64,000 bases of DNA, taken from the NCBI GenBank assembly GCA_033782935.1, contig JAWQEG010000129.1, forward strand, positions 1,555,001-1,619,000, written 5' to 3'. Source of the DNA: Petrolisthes cinctipes. Taxonomy: Eukaryota; Arthropoda; Malacostraca; Decapoda; Porcellanidae. Each line of letters starts with the position of its first letter. The stretch's first letter is position 1. A program made the position numbers and the translations under genes. Of this stretch, positions 48,901 to 61,008 are shown one piece after another. The notes beneath the pieces were generated by a model. It did no database searches. It had not been told where the DNA came from and worked only from the letters and a program-made list of their open reading frames with translations.

Positions 48901-51899
48901 GCATGTACAGATCGCTTCTGGGACCCCAAAATATCTAATTTTCGGGTGTTTTGAGCCTGAATTTGAGATATAAACGAGTATAGAAGATGCATACACATAT
49001 TGACTTTGGGCACCAAAAATATCGATTTTCAGCATGTTTTGGGCCTGAATTTTGAAAATACACTAACACGGAGTAGGCATGTACAGATCGCTTCTGGGAA
49101 CCCTAAATATCAATTTTTCGGGTGTTTTGGGCCTTAATTTGAGATATTGCTTTTACGCATTTAAAATATCGATTTTTAGCATGTTTTGAGCCTATATTAT
49201 GAAAATATTCTAGCACTGAGTAGGCATGTACAGATCGCTTCTGGGACCCCAAAATATCGAATTTTCGGGTGTTTTGAGCCTGAATTTGAGATATAAACGA
49301 GTACAGAAGATGCATGCACATATCGACTTTTGGGCACCTAAAATATCGATTTTGAGCATGTTTTGGGCCTGTATTTTGAAAATACTCTAACACGGAGTAG
49401 GCATGTACAGATCGCTTCTGGGACCCCAAAATATCGAATTTTCGGGTGTTTAGGGCCAGAATTTGAGATATAAACGTTTACTGAAGATGCATGCACATAT
49501 CGACTTTTAGGCACCTAAAACATCGATTTTGAGCATGTTTTGGGCCTGTATTTTGAAAATACTCTAACACAGAGTAGGCATGTACAAATCGCTTCTGGGA
49601 CCCCAAATATCGAATTTTCGGGTGTTTTGGGCCTGAATTTGAGATATCGCCTTTACGCACCTAAAATATCGATTTTTAGCATGTTTTTAGCCTATATTTT
49701 GAAAATATTCTAGCACTGAGTAAGCATGTTCAGATTGCTTCTGGGACCCCAAAATATCGAATTTTCGGGTGTTTAGGGCCAGAATTTGAGATATAAACGG
49801 GTACAGAAGATGCATGCACATATCGACTTTTGGGCACCTAAAAGATCGATTTTCAGTATGTTTTTGGCCTGTATTTTGAAAATACTCTAACACGGAGTAG
49901 GCATGTACAGATCGCTTCTGGGAACCCTAAATATCGAATTTTCGGGTGTTTTGGGCCTTAATTTGAGATATTGCCTTTACGCATTTAAAATATCGATTTT
50001 TAGCATGTTTTGAGCCTATATTATGAAAATATTCTAGCACTGAATAGGCATGTACAGATCGCTTCTGGGACCCCAAAATATCGAATTTTCGGGTGTTTTG
50101 AGCCTGAATTTGAGATATAAACGAGTACAGAAGATGCATGCACATATCGACTTTTGGGCACCTAAAATATCGATTTTGAGCATGTTTTGGGCCTGTATTT
50201 TGAAAATACTCTAACACGGAGTAGGCATGTACAGATCGCTTCTGGGACCCCAAAATATCGAATTTTCGGGTGTTTAGGGCCAGAATTTGAGATATAAACG
50301 GGTACAGAAGATGCATGCACATATCGACTTTTGGGCACCTAAAAGATCGATTTTCAGTATGTTTTTGGCCTGTATTTTGAAAATACTCTAACACGGAGTA
50401 GGCATGTACAGATCGCTTCTGGACCCCTAAATATCGAATTTTCGGGTGTTTTGAGCCTGAATATGAGATATCGACTTTGGGCACCGAAAATATCGATTTT
50501 TAGCATGTTTTGAGCCTATATTTTGAAAATATTCTAGCACTGAGTAGGCATGTACAGATAGCTGCTTTGACCCCAAAATATCGAATTTTCGGGTGTTTTG
50601 AGCCTGAATTTGAGATATAAACGAGTATAGAAGATGCATACACATATTGACTTTGGACACCAAAAATATCGATTTTCAGCATGTTTTGGGCCTGAATTTT
50701 GAAAATACACTAACACGGAGTAGGCATGTACAGATCGCTTCTAGGACCCGTATATATCGAAGTTTCGGGTGTTTTGAGCCTGAATTTGAGATATAAACGT
50801 TTACTGAAGATGTATGCACATATCGACTTTTAGGCACCTAAAACATCGATTTTGAGCATGTTTTGGGCCTGTATTTTGAAAATACTCTAACACAGAGTAG
50901 GCATGTACAAATCGCTTCTGGGACCCCAAATATCGAATTTTCGGGTGTTTTGGGCCTGAATTTGAGATATCGCCTTTACGCACCTAAAATATCGATTTTT
51001 AGCATGTTTTTAGCCTATATTTTGAAAATATTCTAGCACTGATTAAGCATGTTCAGATTGCTTCTGGGATCCCAAAATATTGAATTTTCTGGTGGTTTGA
51101 GCCTGAATTTGAGATATAAATGGGTACAGAAGATACATGCACATATCGACTTTTGGGCACCTAAAATATAGATTTTGAGCATGTTTTGAGCCTATATTTT
51201 GAAAACATTCTAGCACTGAGTAGGCATGTACAGATCGCTTCTGGGACAACAAAATATCGAATTTTCGGGTGTTTAGGGCCAGAATTTGAGATATAAACGG
51301 GTACAGAAGATGCATGCACATATCGACTTTTGGGCACCTAAAAGATCGATTTTCAGTATGTTTTTGGCCTGTATTTTGAAAATACTCTAACACGGAGTAG
51401 GAATGTACAGATCGCTTCTGGGAACCCTAAATATCGAATTTTCGGGTGTTTTGGGCCTTAATTTGAGATATTGCTTTTACACATTTAAAATATCGATTTT
51501 TAGCATGTTCTGAGCCTATATTATGAAAATATTCTAGCACTAAGTAGGCATGTACAGATCGCTTCTGGGACCCCAAAATATCGAATTTTCGGGTGTTTTG
51601 AGCCTGAATTTGAGATATAAACGAGTACAGAAGATGCATGCACATATCGACTTTTGGGCACCTAAAATATCGATTTTGAGCATGTTTTGAGCCTATATTT
51701 TGAAAACATTCTAGCACTGAGTAGGCATGTACAGATCGCTTCTGGGATCCCAAAATATCGAATTTTCGGGTGTTTTGAGCCTGAATTTGACATATAAACG
51801 AGTATAGAATATGCATACACATATTGACTTTGGGCACCAAAAATATCGATTTTCAGCATGTTTTGGGCCTGAATTTTGAAAATACTCTAACACGGAGTA
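45965..51899. repeat. 5,935 bp higher-order block of 36 monomers, copy 1
   Basis: This contains the truncated 108 bp monomer at 46141, several E-D-C and A-D-C trimers, and C monomers with the private words gatattgc and acgcatttaaaatatcg at 49076 and 49900 (acacattt at 51400). All starts to 49900 recur at +5,935. Similarity to copy 2 begins a few tens of bases into the first monomer; the first part of that monomer (ccaaatagcgaattttt) is unlike copy 2. Confidence 0.9.
49900..50400. repeat. 501 bp trimer present in copy 1 only
   Basis: Three monomers (147, 177, 177) lie between two points that are adjacent in copy 2. Copy 2 goes directly from the equivalent of 49899 (55834) to the equivalent of 50401 (55835, with cttctggacccctaaat). 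The extra trimer resembles 49076-49576, also 147, 177, 177. It is either a duplication in copy 1 or a loss from copy 2, and in both cases the step is one whole higher-order unit. Confidence 0.87.
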
Positions 51900-54800
51900 G
51901 GCATGTACAGATCGCTTCTGGGACCTCAAATATCGAATTTTCGGGTGTTTAGGGCCGGAATTTGAGATATAAACGGGTACAGAAGATGCATGCACATATC
52001 GACTTTTGGGCACCTAAAAGATCGATTTTTAGTATTTTTATGGCCTGTATTTTGAAAATACTCTAACACGGAGTAGGCATGTACAGATCCCTTCTGGGAC
52101 CCCTAAATATCGAATGGGCACCAAAAATATCGATTTTTAGCATGTTTTGAGCCTATATTTTGAAAAAATTCTAACACTGAGTAGGCATGTTCAGATCCCT
52201 TCTGGGACCCCTAAATATCGAATTTTCGGGTGTTTTGGGACTGAATTTGAGATATCGACTTATGGGCACCTAAAATGTCGATTTTCAGCATGTTTTGGGC
52301 CTGTATTTTGAAAATACTCTAACACGGAGTAGGCATGTACAGATCGCTTCTGGGACCCCAAAATATCGAATTTTCGGGTGTTTTGAGCTTGAATTTGAGA
52401 TATAAACGGGTACTGAAGATGCATGCACATATCGACTTTTGGGTACCTAAAACATCGATTTTGAGCATGTTTTGGGCCTGTATTTTGAAAATACTCTAAC
52501 ACGGAGTAGGCATGTACAGATCGCTTCTGGGACCCCAAAATATCGAATTTTCGGGTGTTTTGGGCCTGAATTTGAGATATCGCCTTTACGCACCGAAAAT
52601 ATCGAATTTTAGCATGTTTTTAGCCTATATTTTGAAAATATTCTAGCACTGAGTAGGCATGTACAGATTGCTTCTGGGACCCCAAAATATTGAATTTTCT
52701 GGTGGTTTGAGCCTGAATTTGAGATATAAACGGGTACAAAAGATGCATACACATATCGACTTTTGGGCATCTAAAAGATCGATTTTCAGTATTTTTTGGC
52801 CTATATTTTTAAAATACTCTAACACAGAGTAGGCATGTACAGATCGCTTCTGGGACCCCTAAATATCGAATTTTCGGGTATTTTGGGACTGAATTTGAGA
52901 TATCGACTTTTTGGCACCTAAAATATCGATTTTGAGCATGTTTTGAGACTATATTTTGAAAATATTCTAGCACTGAGTAGGCATGTACAGATCGCTTCTG
53001 GGACCCCAAAATATCGAATTTTCGAGTGTTTATTGCCTGAATTTGAGATATAAACGAGTATAGAAGATGAATACACATATTGACTTTGGGCACCAAAAAT
53101 ATCGATTTTCAGCATGTTTTGGGCCTGAATTTTGAAAATACTCTAACACGGAGTAGGCATGTACAAATCGCTACTGGGACCCCAAAATATCGAATTTTCG
53201 GGTGTTTATGGCCAGAATTTGAGATATAAACGGGTACAGATGATGAATGCACATATCGACTTTTGTGCACCTAAAAGATCGATTTTCAGTATGTTTTTGG
53301 CCTGAATTTTGAAAATACTCTAACACGGAGTAGGCATGTACAGATCGCTTCTGGGACCCCTAAATATCGAAGTTTCGGGTGTTTTGGGACTGAATTTGAG
53401 ATATCGACTTTTTGGCACCTAAAATATCGATTTTTAGCATGTTTTGAGCCTATATTTTGAAAATATTCTAGCACTGAGTAGGCATGTACAGATTGCTTCT
53501 GGGACCCCAAAATATTGAATTTTCGGGTGTTTTGAGCCTGAATTTGAGATATAAACGGGTACAGAAGATACATGCACATATTGACTTTGGGCATCTAAAA
53601 TATCGATTTTGAGCATGTTTTGGGCCTGTATTTTGAAAATACTTTAACACGGAGTAGGCATGTACAGATCGCTTCTGGGACCCCAAAATATCGAATTTTC
53701 GGGTGTTTTGAGCCTGAATTAGGGATATAAACGGGTACTGAAGATGCATGCAGATATCGACTTTTGGGCACCTAAAACATCGATTTTGAGCATGTTTTGG
53801 GCCTGTATTTTGAAAATACTCTAACACGGAGTAGGCATGTACAGATCGCTTCTGGGACCCCAAAATATCGAATTTTCGGGTGTTTAGGGCCAGAATTTGA
53901 GATATAAACGGGTACAGAAGATGCATGCACATATCGACTTTTGGGCACCTAAAAGATCGATTTTCAGTATGTTTTGGGCCTGTATTTTGAAAATACTCTA
54001 ACACGGATTAGGCATGTACAGATCGCTTCTGGGACCCCTAAATATCGAATTTTCGGGTGTTTTGAGCCTGAATATGAGATATCGACTTTGGGCACCTAAA
54101 ATATCGATTTTAGCATGTTTTGAGCCTATATTTTGAAAATATTCTAGCACTGAGTAGGCATGTACAGATCGCTGCTTTGACCCCAAAATATCGAATTTTC
54201 GGGTGTTTTGAGCCTGAATTTGAGATATAAACGAGTACAGAAGATGCATGCACATATCGACTTTTGGGCACCTAAAATATCGATTTTGAGCATGTTTTGG
54301 GCCTGTATTTTGAAAATACTCTAACACGGAGTAGGCATGTACAGATCGCTTCTGGGACCCCAAAATATCGAATTTTCGGGTGTTTAGGGCCAGAATTTGA
54401 GATATAAACGGGTACAGAAGATGCATGCACATATCGACTTTTGGGCACCTAAAAGATCGATTTTCAGTATGTTTTTGGCCTGTATTTTGAAAATACTCTA
54501 ACACGGAGTAGGCATGTACAGATCGCTTCTGGGAACCCTAAATATCGAATTTTCGGGTGTTTTGAGCCTGAATATGAGATATCGACTTTGGGCACCGAAA
54601 ATATCGATTTTTAGCATGTTTTGAGCCTATATTTTGAAAATATTCTAGCACTGAGTAGGCATGTACAGATCGCTGCTTTGACCCCAAAATATCGAATTTT
54701 CGGGTGTTTTGAGCCTGAATTTGAGATATAAACGAGTACAGAAGATGCATGCACATATCGACTTTTGGGCACCTAAAATATTGATTATGAGCATGTTTTG

Positions 54801-57333
54801 AGCCTATATTTTGAAAACAATCTAGCACTGAGTTGGCATGTACAGATCGCTTCTGGGACCCCAAAATATCTAATTTTCGGGTGTTTTGAGCCTGAATTTG
54901 AGATATAAACGAGTATAGAAGATGCATACACATATTGACTTTGGGCACCAAAAATATCGATTTTCAGCATGTTTTGGGCCTGAATTTTGAAAATACACTA
55001 ACACGGAGTAGGCATGTACAGATCGCTTCTGGGAACCCTAAATATCAATTTTTCGGGTGTTTTGGGCCTTAATTTGAGATATTGCTTTTACGCATTTAAA
55101 ATATCGATTTTTAGCATGTTTTGAGCCTATATTATGAAAATATTCTAGCACTGAGTAGGCATGTACAGATCGCTTCTGGGACCCCAAAATATCGAATTTT
55201 CGGGTGTTTTGAGCCTGAATTTGAGATATAAACGAGTACAGAAGATGCATGCACATATCGACTTTTGGGCACCTAAAATATCGATTTTGAGCATGTTTTG
55301 GGCCTGTATTTTGAAAATACTCTAACACGGAGTAGGCATGTACAGATCGCTTCTGGGACCCCAAAATATCGAATTTTCGGGTGTTTAGGGCCAGAATTTG
55401 AGATATAAACGTTTACTGAAGATGCATGCACATATCGACTTTTAGGCACCTAAAACATCGATTTTGAGCATGTTTTGGGCCTGTATTTTGAAAATACTCT
55501 AACACAGAGTAGGCATGTACAAATCGCTTCTGGGACCCCAAATATCGAATTTTCGGGTGTTTTGGGCCTGAATTTGAGATATCGCCTTTACGCACCTAAA
55601 ATATCGATTTTTAGCATGTTTTTAGCCTATATTTTGAAAATATTCTAGCACTGAGTAAGCATGTTCAGATTGCTTCTGGGACCCCAAAATATCGAATTTT
55701 CGGGTGTTTAGGGCCAGAATTTGAGATATAAACGGGTACAGAAGATGCATGCACATATCGACTTTTGGGCACCTAAAAGATCGATTTTCAGTATGTTTTT
55801 GGCCTGTATTTTGAAAATACTCTAACACGGAGTAGGCATGTACAGATCGCTTCTGGACCCCTAAATATCGAATTTTCGGGTGTTTTGAGCCTGAATATGA
55901 GATATCGACTTTGGGCACCGAAAATATCGATTTTTAGCATGTTTTGAGCCTATATTTTGAAAATATTCTAGCACTGAGTAGGCATGTACAGATAGCTGCT
56001 TTGACCCCAAAATATCGAATTTTCGGGTGTTTTGAGCCTGAATTTGAGATATAAACGAGTATAGAAGATGCATACACATATTGACTTTGGACACCAAAAA
56101 TATCGATTTTCAGCATGTTTTGGGCCTGAATTTTGAAAATACACTAACACGGAGTAGGCATGTACAGATCGCTTCTGGGACCCGTATATATCGAAGTTTC
56201 GGGTGTTTTGAGCCTGAATTTGAGATATAAACGTTTACTGAAGATGCATGCACATATCGACTTTTAGGCACCTAAAACATCGATTTTGAGCATGTTTTGG
56301 GCCTGTATTTTGAAAATACTCTAACACAGAGTAGGCATGTACAAATCGCTTCTGGGACCCCAAATATCGAATTTTCGGGTGTTTTGGGCCTGAATTTGAG
56401 ATATCGCCTTTACGCACCTAAAATATCGATTTTTAGCATGTTTTTAGCCTATATTTTGAAAATATTCTAGCACTGATTAAGCATGTTCAGATTGCTTCTG
56501 GGATCCCAAAATATTGAATTTTCTGGTGGTTTGAGCCTGAATTTGAGATATAAATGGGTACAGAAGATACATGCACATATCGACTTTTGGGCACCTAAAA
56601 TATAGATTTTGAGCATGTTTTGAGCCTATATTTTGAAAACATTCTAGCACTGAGTAGGCATGTACAGATCGCTTCTGGGACAACAAAATATCGAATTTTC
56701 GGGTGTTTAGGGCCAGAATTTGAGATATAAACGGGTACAGAAGATGCATGCACATATCGACTTTTGGGCACCTAAAAGATCGATTTTCAGTATGTTTTTG
56801 GCCTGTATTTTGAAAATACTCTAACACGGAGTAGGCATGTACAGATCGCTTCTGGGAACCCTAAATATCGAATTTTCGGGTGTTTTGGGCCTTAATTTGA
56901 GATATTGCTTTTACACATTTAAAATATCGATTTTTAGCATGTTCTGAGCCTATATTATGAAAATATTCTAGCACTAAGTAGGCATGTACAGATCGCTTCT
57001 GGGACCCCAAAATATCGAATTTTCGGGTGTTTTGAGCCTGAATTTGAGATATAAACGAGTACAGAAGATGCATGCACATATCGACTTTTGGGCACCTAAA
57101 ATATCGATTTTGAGCATGTTTTGAGCCTATATTTTGAAAACATTCTAGCACTGAGTAGGCATGTACAGATCGCTTCTGGGATCCCAAAATATCGAATTTT
57201 CGGGTGTTTTGAGCCTGAATTTGACATATAAACGAGTATAGAATATGCATACACATATTGACTTTGGGCACCAAAAATATCGATTTTCAGCATGTTTTGG
57301 GCCTGAATTTTGAAAATACTCTAACACGGAGTA
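51900..57333. repeat. 5,935 bp block, copy 2, shortened to 5,434 bp
   Basis: This follows copy 1 at +5,935 up to 55834 and then at +5,434 to the end. Differences I noticed include cagatcgcttctggg near 53341 against cagatctcttctggg near 47406, cgggtgttttggg near 53378 against cgggttttttggg, gggaacccta near 54531 against gggaccccta, and ggcatg at 56834 against ggaatg at 51400. Confidence 0.9.
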
Positions 57334-57942
57334 GGCATGTACAGATCGCTTCTGGGACCTCAAATATCGAATTTTCGGGTGTTTAGGGCCGGAATTTGAG
57401 ATATAAACGGGTACAGAAGATGCATGCACATATCGACTTTTGGGCACCTAAAAGATCGATTTTTAGTATTTTTATGGCCTGTATTTTGAAAATACTCTAA
57501 CACGGAGTAGGCATGTACAGATCCCTTCTGGGACCCCTAAATATCGAATGGGCACCAAAAATATCGATTTTTAGCATGTTTTGAGCCTATATTTTGAAAA
57601 AATTCTAACACTGAGTAGGCATGTTCAGATCCCTTCTGGGACCCCTAAATATCGAATTATAGGGTGTTTTGGGACTGAATTTGAGATATCGACTTTTGGG
57701 CACCTAAAATATCGATTTTCAGCATGTTTTGGGCCTGTATTTTGAAAATACTCTAACACGGAGTAGGCATGTACAGATAGCTTCTGGGACCCCAAAATAT
57801 CGAATTTTCGGGTGTTTTGAGCTTGAATTTGAGATATAAACGGGTACTGAAGATGCATGCACATATCGACTTTTGGGCACCTAAAACATCGATTTTAAGC
57901 ATGTTTTGAGCCTATATTTTGAAAACATTCTAGCACTGTGTA
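57334..57942. repeat. Start of a third copy of the 5.9 kb block, broken off
   Basis: Starts 57334, 57510 (the 108 bp truncated monomer), 57618 and 57766 match 51900, 52076, 52184 and 52332. The word gaattatagggtgtttt near 57655 and the sequence after it no longer follow copy 2, and the array enters the 1,533 bp blocks. Confidence 0.82.
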
Positions 57943-59475
57943 GGCATGTACAGATCGCTTCTGGGACCCAAAAATATCGAATTTTCGGGTGTTTAGGGCC
58001 ATAATTTCAAATATAAACGGGTACAGAAGATGCATGCACATATCGACTTTTGGGTACCTAAAAGATCGATTATCAGTATGTTTTTGGCCTGTATTTTGAA
58101 AATACTCTAACACGGAGTAGGCATGTACAGATCGCTTCTGGGACCCCTAAATATCGAATTTTCGGGTGTTTTGAGCCTGAATTTGAGATATAAACGGGTA
58201 CTGAAGATACATGCACATATCGACTTTTGGGTACCTAAAACATCGATTTTGAGCATGTTTTGTTCCTGTATTTTGAAAATACTCTAACACAGAGTAGGCA
58301 TGTACAGATCGCTTCTGGGACCCCAAAATATCGAATTTTCGGGTGTTTTGGGCCTGAATTTGAGATATCGCCTTTACGCACCGAAAATATCGATTTTTAG
58401 CATGTTTTTAGCCTATATTTTGAAAATATTCTAGCACTGAGTAGGCATGTACAGATTGCTTCTGGGACCCCAAAATATTGAATTTTCTGGTGGTTTGAGC
58501 CTGAATTTGAGATATAATCGGGTACAAAAGATGCATGCACATATCGACTTTTGGGCATCTAAAAGATCGATTTTCAGTATGTTTTTGGCCTATATTTTTA
58601 AAATACTCTAACACAGAGTAGGCATGTACAGATCGCTTCTGGGACCCCTAAATATCGAATTTTCGGGTATTTTGGGACTGAATTTGAGATATCGACTTTT
58701 TGGCACCTAAAATATCGATTTTTAGCATGTTTTGAGCCTATATTTTGAAAATATTCTAGCACTGAGTAGGCATGTACAGATCGCTTCTGCTACCCCAAAA
58801 TATCGATTTTTTGAGTGTTTTAAGCTTGAATTTGAGATATAAACGAGTACAGAAGATGCATGCACATATCGACCCATGGGCACCTAAAATATCGATTCTG
58901 AACATGTTTTGAGCCTATATTTTGAAAATATTCTAGCACTGAGAAGGCATGTACAGATCGCTTCTGGGACCCCAAAATATCGAATTTTCGAGTGTTTAGG
59001 GCCAGAATATGAGATATAAACAGGTACAGACGATGCATGCACATATCGACTTTTGGGCACCTAAAAGATCGATTTTCAGTATGTTTTTAGCCTATATTTT
59101 GAAAATATTCTAGCACTGAGTAGGCATGTACAGATTGCTTCTGGGACCCAAAAATACCGAATTTTCGGGTGTTTTGGGCCTGAATTTGAGATATAAACGG
59201 GTACAGAAGATACATGCACATATTGACTTTGGGCATCTAAAATATCGATTTTCAGTATGTTTTTCGACTGTATTTTGAAAATACTCTAACACGGAGTAGG
59301 CATGTACAGATCGCTTCTGGGACCCAAAAATATCGAATTTTCGGGTGTTTTGGGCCTGAATTTGAGATATAAACGGGTACTGAAGATGCATGCACATATC
59401 GACTTTTGGGCACCTAAAACATCGATTTTAAGCATGTTTTGAGCCTATATTTTGAAAACATTCTAGCACTGTGTA
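57943..59475. repeat. 1,533 bp tandem block, copy 1
   Basis: Nine monomers: 177, 177, 147, 177, 148, 177, 177, 176, 177. Private words include catgttttgttcctg near 58254, cttctgctaccccaaa near 58785, atcgacccatgggcacc near 58870 and gtttttcgactg near 59259. True similarity to the next copy begins about 100 bp upstream of 57943, inside the preceding monomer. Confidence 0.87.
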
Positions 59476-61008
59476 GGCATGTACAGATCGCTTCTGGGAC
59501 CCAAAAATATCGAATTTTCGGGTGTTTAGGGCCATAATTTCAAATATAAACGGGTACAGAAGATGCATGCACATATCGACTTTTGGGTACCTAAAAGATC
59601 GATTATCAGTATGTTTTTGGCCTGTATTTTGAAAATACTCTAACACGGAGTAGGCATGTACAGATCGCTTCTGGGACCCCTAAATATCGAATTTTCGGGT
59701 GTTTTGAGCCTGAATTTGAGATATAAACGGGTACTGAAGATGCATGCACATATCGACTTTTGGGTACCTAAAACATCGATTTTGAGCATGTTTTGTTCCT
59801 GTATTTTGAAAATACTCTAACACAGAGTAGGCATGTACAGATCGCTTCTGGGTCCCCAAAATATCGAATTTTCGGGTGTTTTGGGCCTGAATTTGAGATA
59901 TCGCCTTTACGCACCGAAAATATCGATTTTTAGCATGTTTTTAGCCTATATTTTGAAAATATTCTAGCACTGAGTAGGCATGTACAGATTGCTTCTGGGA
60001 CCCCAAAATATTGAATTTTCTGGTGCTTTGAGCCTGAATTTGAGATATAATCGGGTACAAAAGATGCATGCACATATCGACTTTTGGGCATCTAAAAGAT
60101 CGATTTTCAGTATGTTTTTGGCCTATATTTTTAAAATACTCTAACACAGAGTAGGCATGTACAGATCGCTTCTGGGAACCCTAAATATCGAATTTTCGGG
60201 TATTTTGGGACTGAATTTGAGATATCGACTTTTTGGCACCTAAAATATCGATTTTTAGCATGTTTTGAGCCTATATTTTGAAAATATTCTAGCACTGAGT
60301 AGGCATGTACAGATCGCTTCTGCTACCCCAAAATATCGATTTTTTGAGTGTTTTAAGCTTGAATTTGAGATATAAACGAGTACAGAAGATGCATGCACAT
60401 ATCGACCCATGGGCACCTAAAATATCGATTCTGAACATGTTTTGAGCCTATATTTTGAAAATATTCTAGCACTGAGTAGGCATGTACAGATCGCTTCTGG
60501 GACCCCAAAATATCGAATTTTCGAGTGTTTAGGGCCAGAATTTGAGATATAAACAGGTACAGAAGGTGCATGCACATATCGACTTTTGGGCACCTAAAAG
60601 ATCGATTTTCAGTATGTTTTTAGCCTATATTTTGAAAATATTCTAGCACTGAGTAGGCATGTACAGATTGCTTCTGGGACCCAAAAATACCGAATTTTCG
60701 GGTGTTTTGGGCCTGAATTTGAGATATAAACGGGTACAGAAGATACATGCACATATTGACTTTGGGCATCTAAAATATCGATTTTCAGTATGTTTTTCGA
60801 CTGTATTTTGAAAATACTCTAACACGGAGTAGGCATGTACAGATCGCTTCTGGGACCCAAAAATATCGAATTTTCGGGTGTTTTGGGCCTGAATTTGAGA
60901 TATAAACGGATACAGAAGATACATGAACATATTGACTTTGGGCATCTAAAATATCGATTTTCAGTATGTTTTTCGACTGTATTTTGAAAATACTCTAACA
61001 CGGAGTAG
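59476..61008. repeat. 1,533 bp tandem block, copy 2
   Basis: All private words of copy 1 recur at +1,533. I noticed about seven single-base differences, including gggtccccaaaa near 59851, ggtgctttgagcc near 60026 and gaaggtgcatg near 60563. The final monomer (60832-61007) no longer matches; it repeats the previous one instead. Confidence 0.86.
60656..61007. repeat. Local tandem duplication of one 176 bp monomer
   Basis: The monomers at 60656-60831 and 60832-61007 both carry gatacatg, catattgactttgggcatc and the private gtttttcgactgtatttt. The equivalent place in copy 1 has one such monomer at 59123. The second copy has its own changes, such as acggatacagaag and catgaacatattg. Confidence 0.8.
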
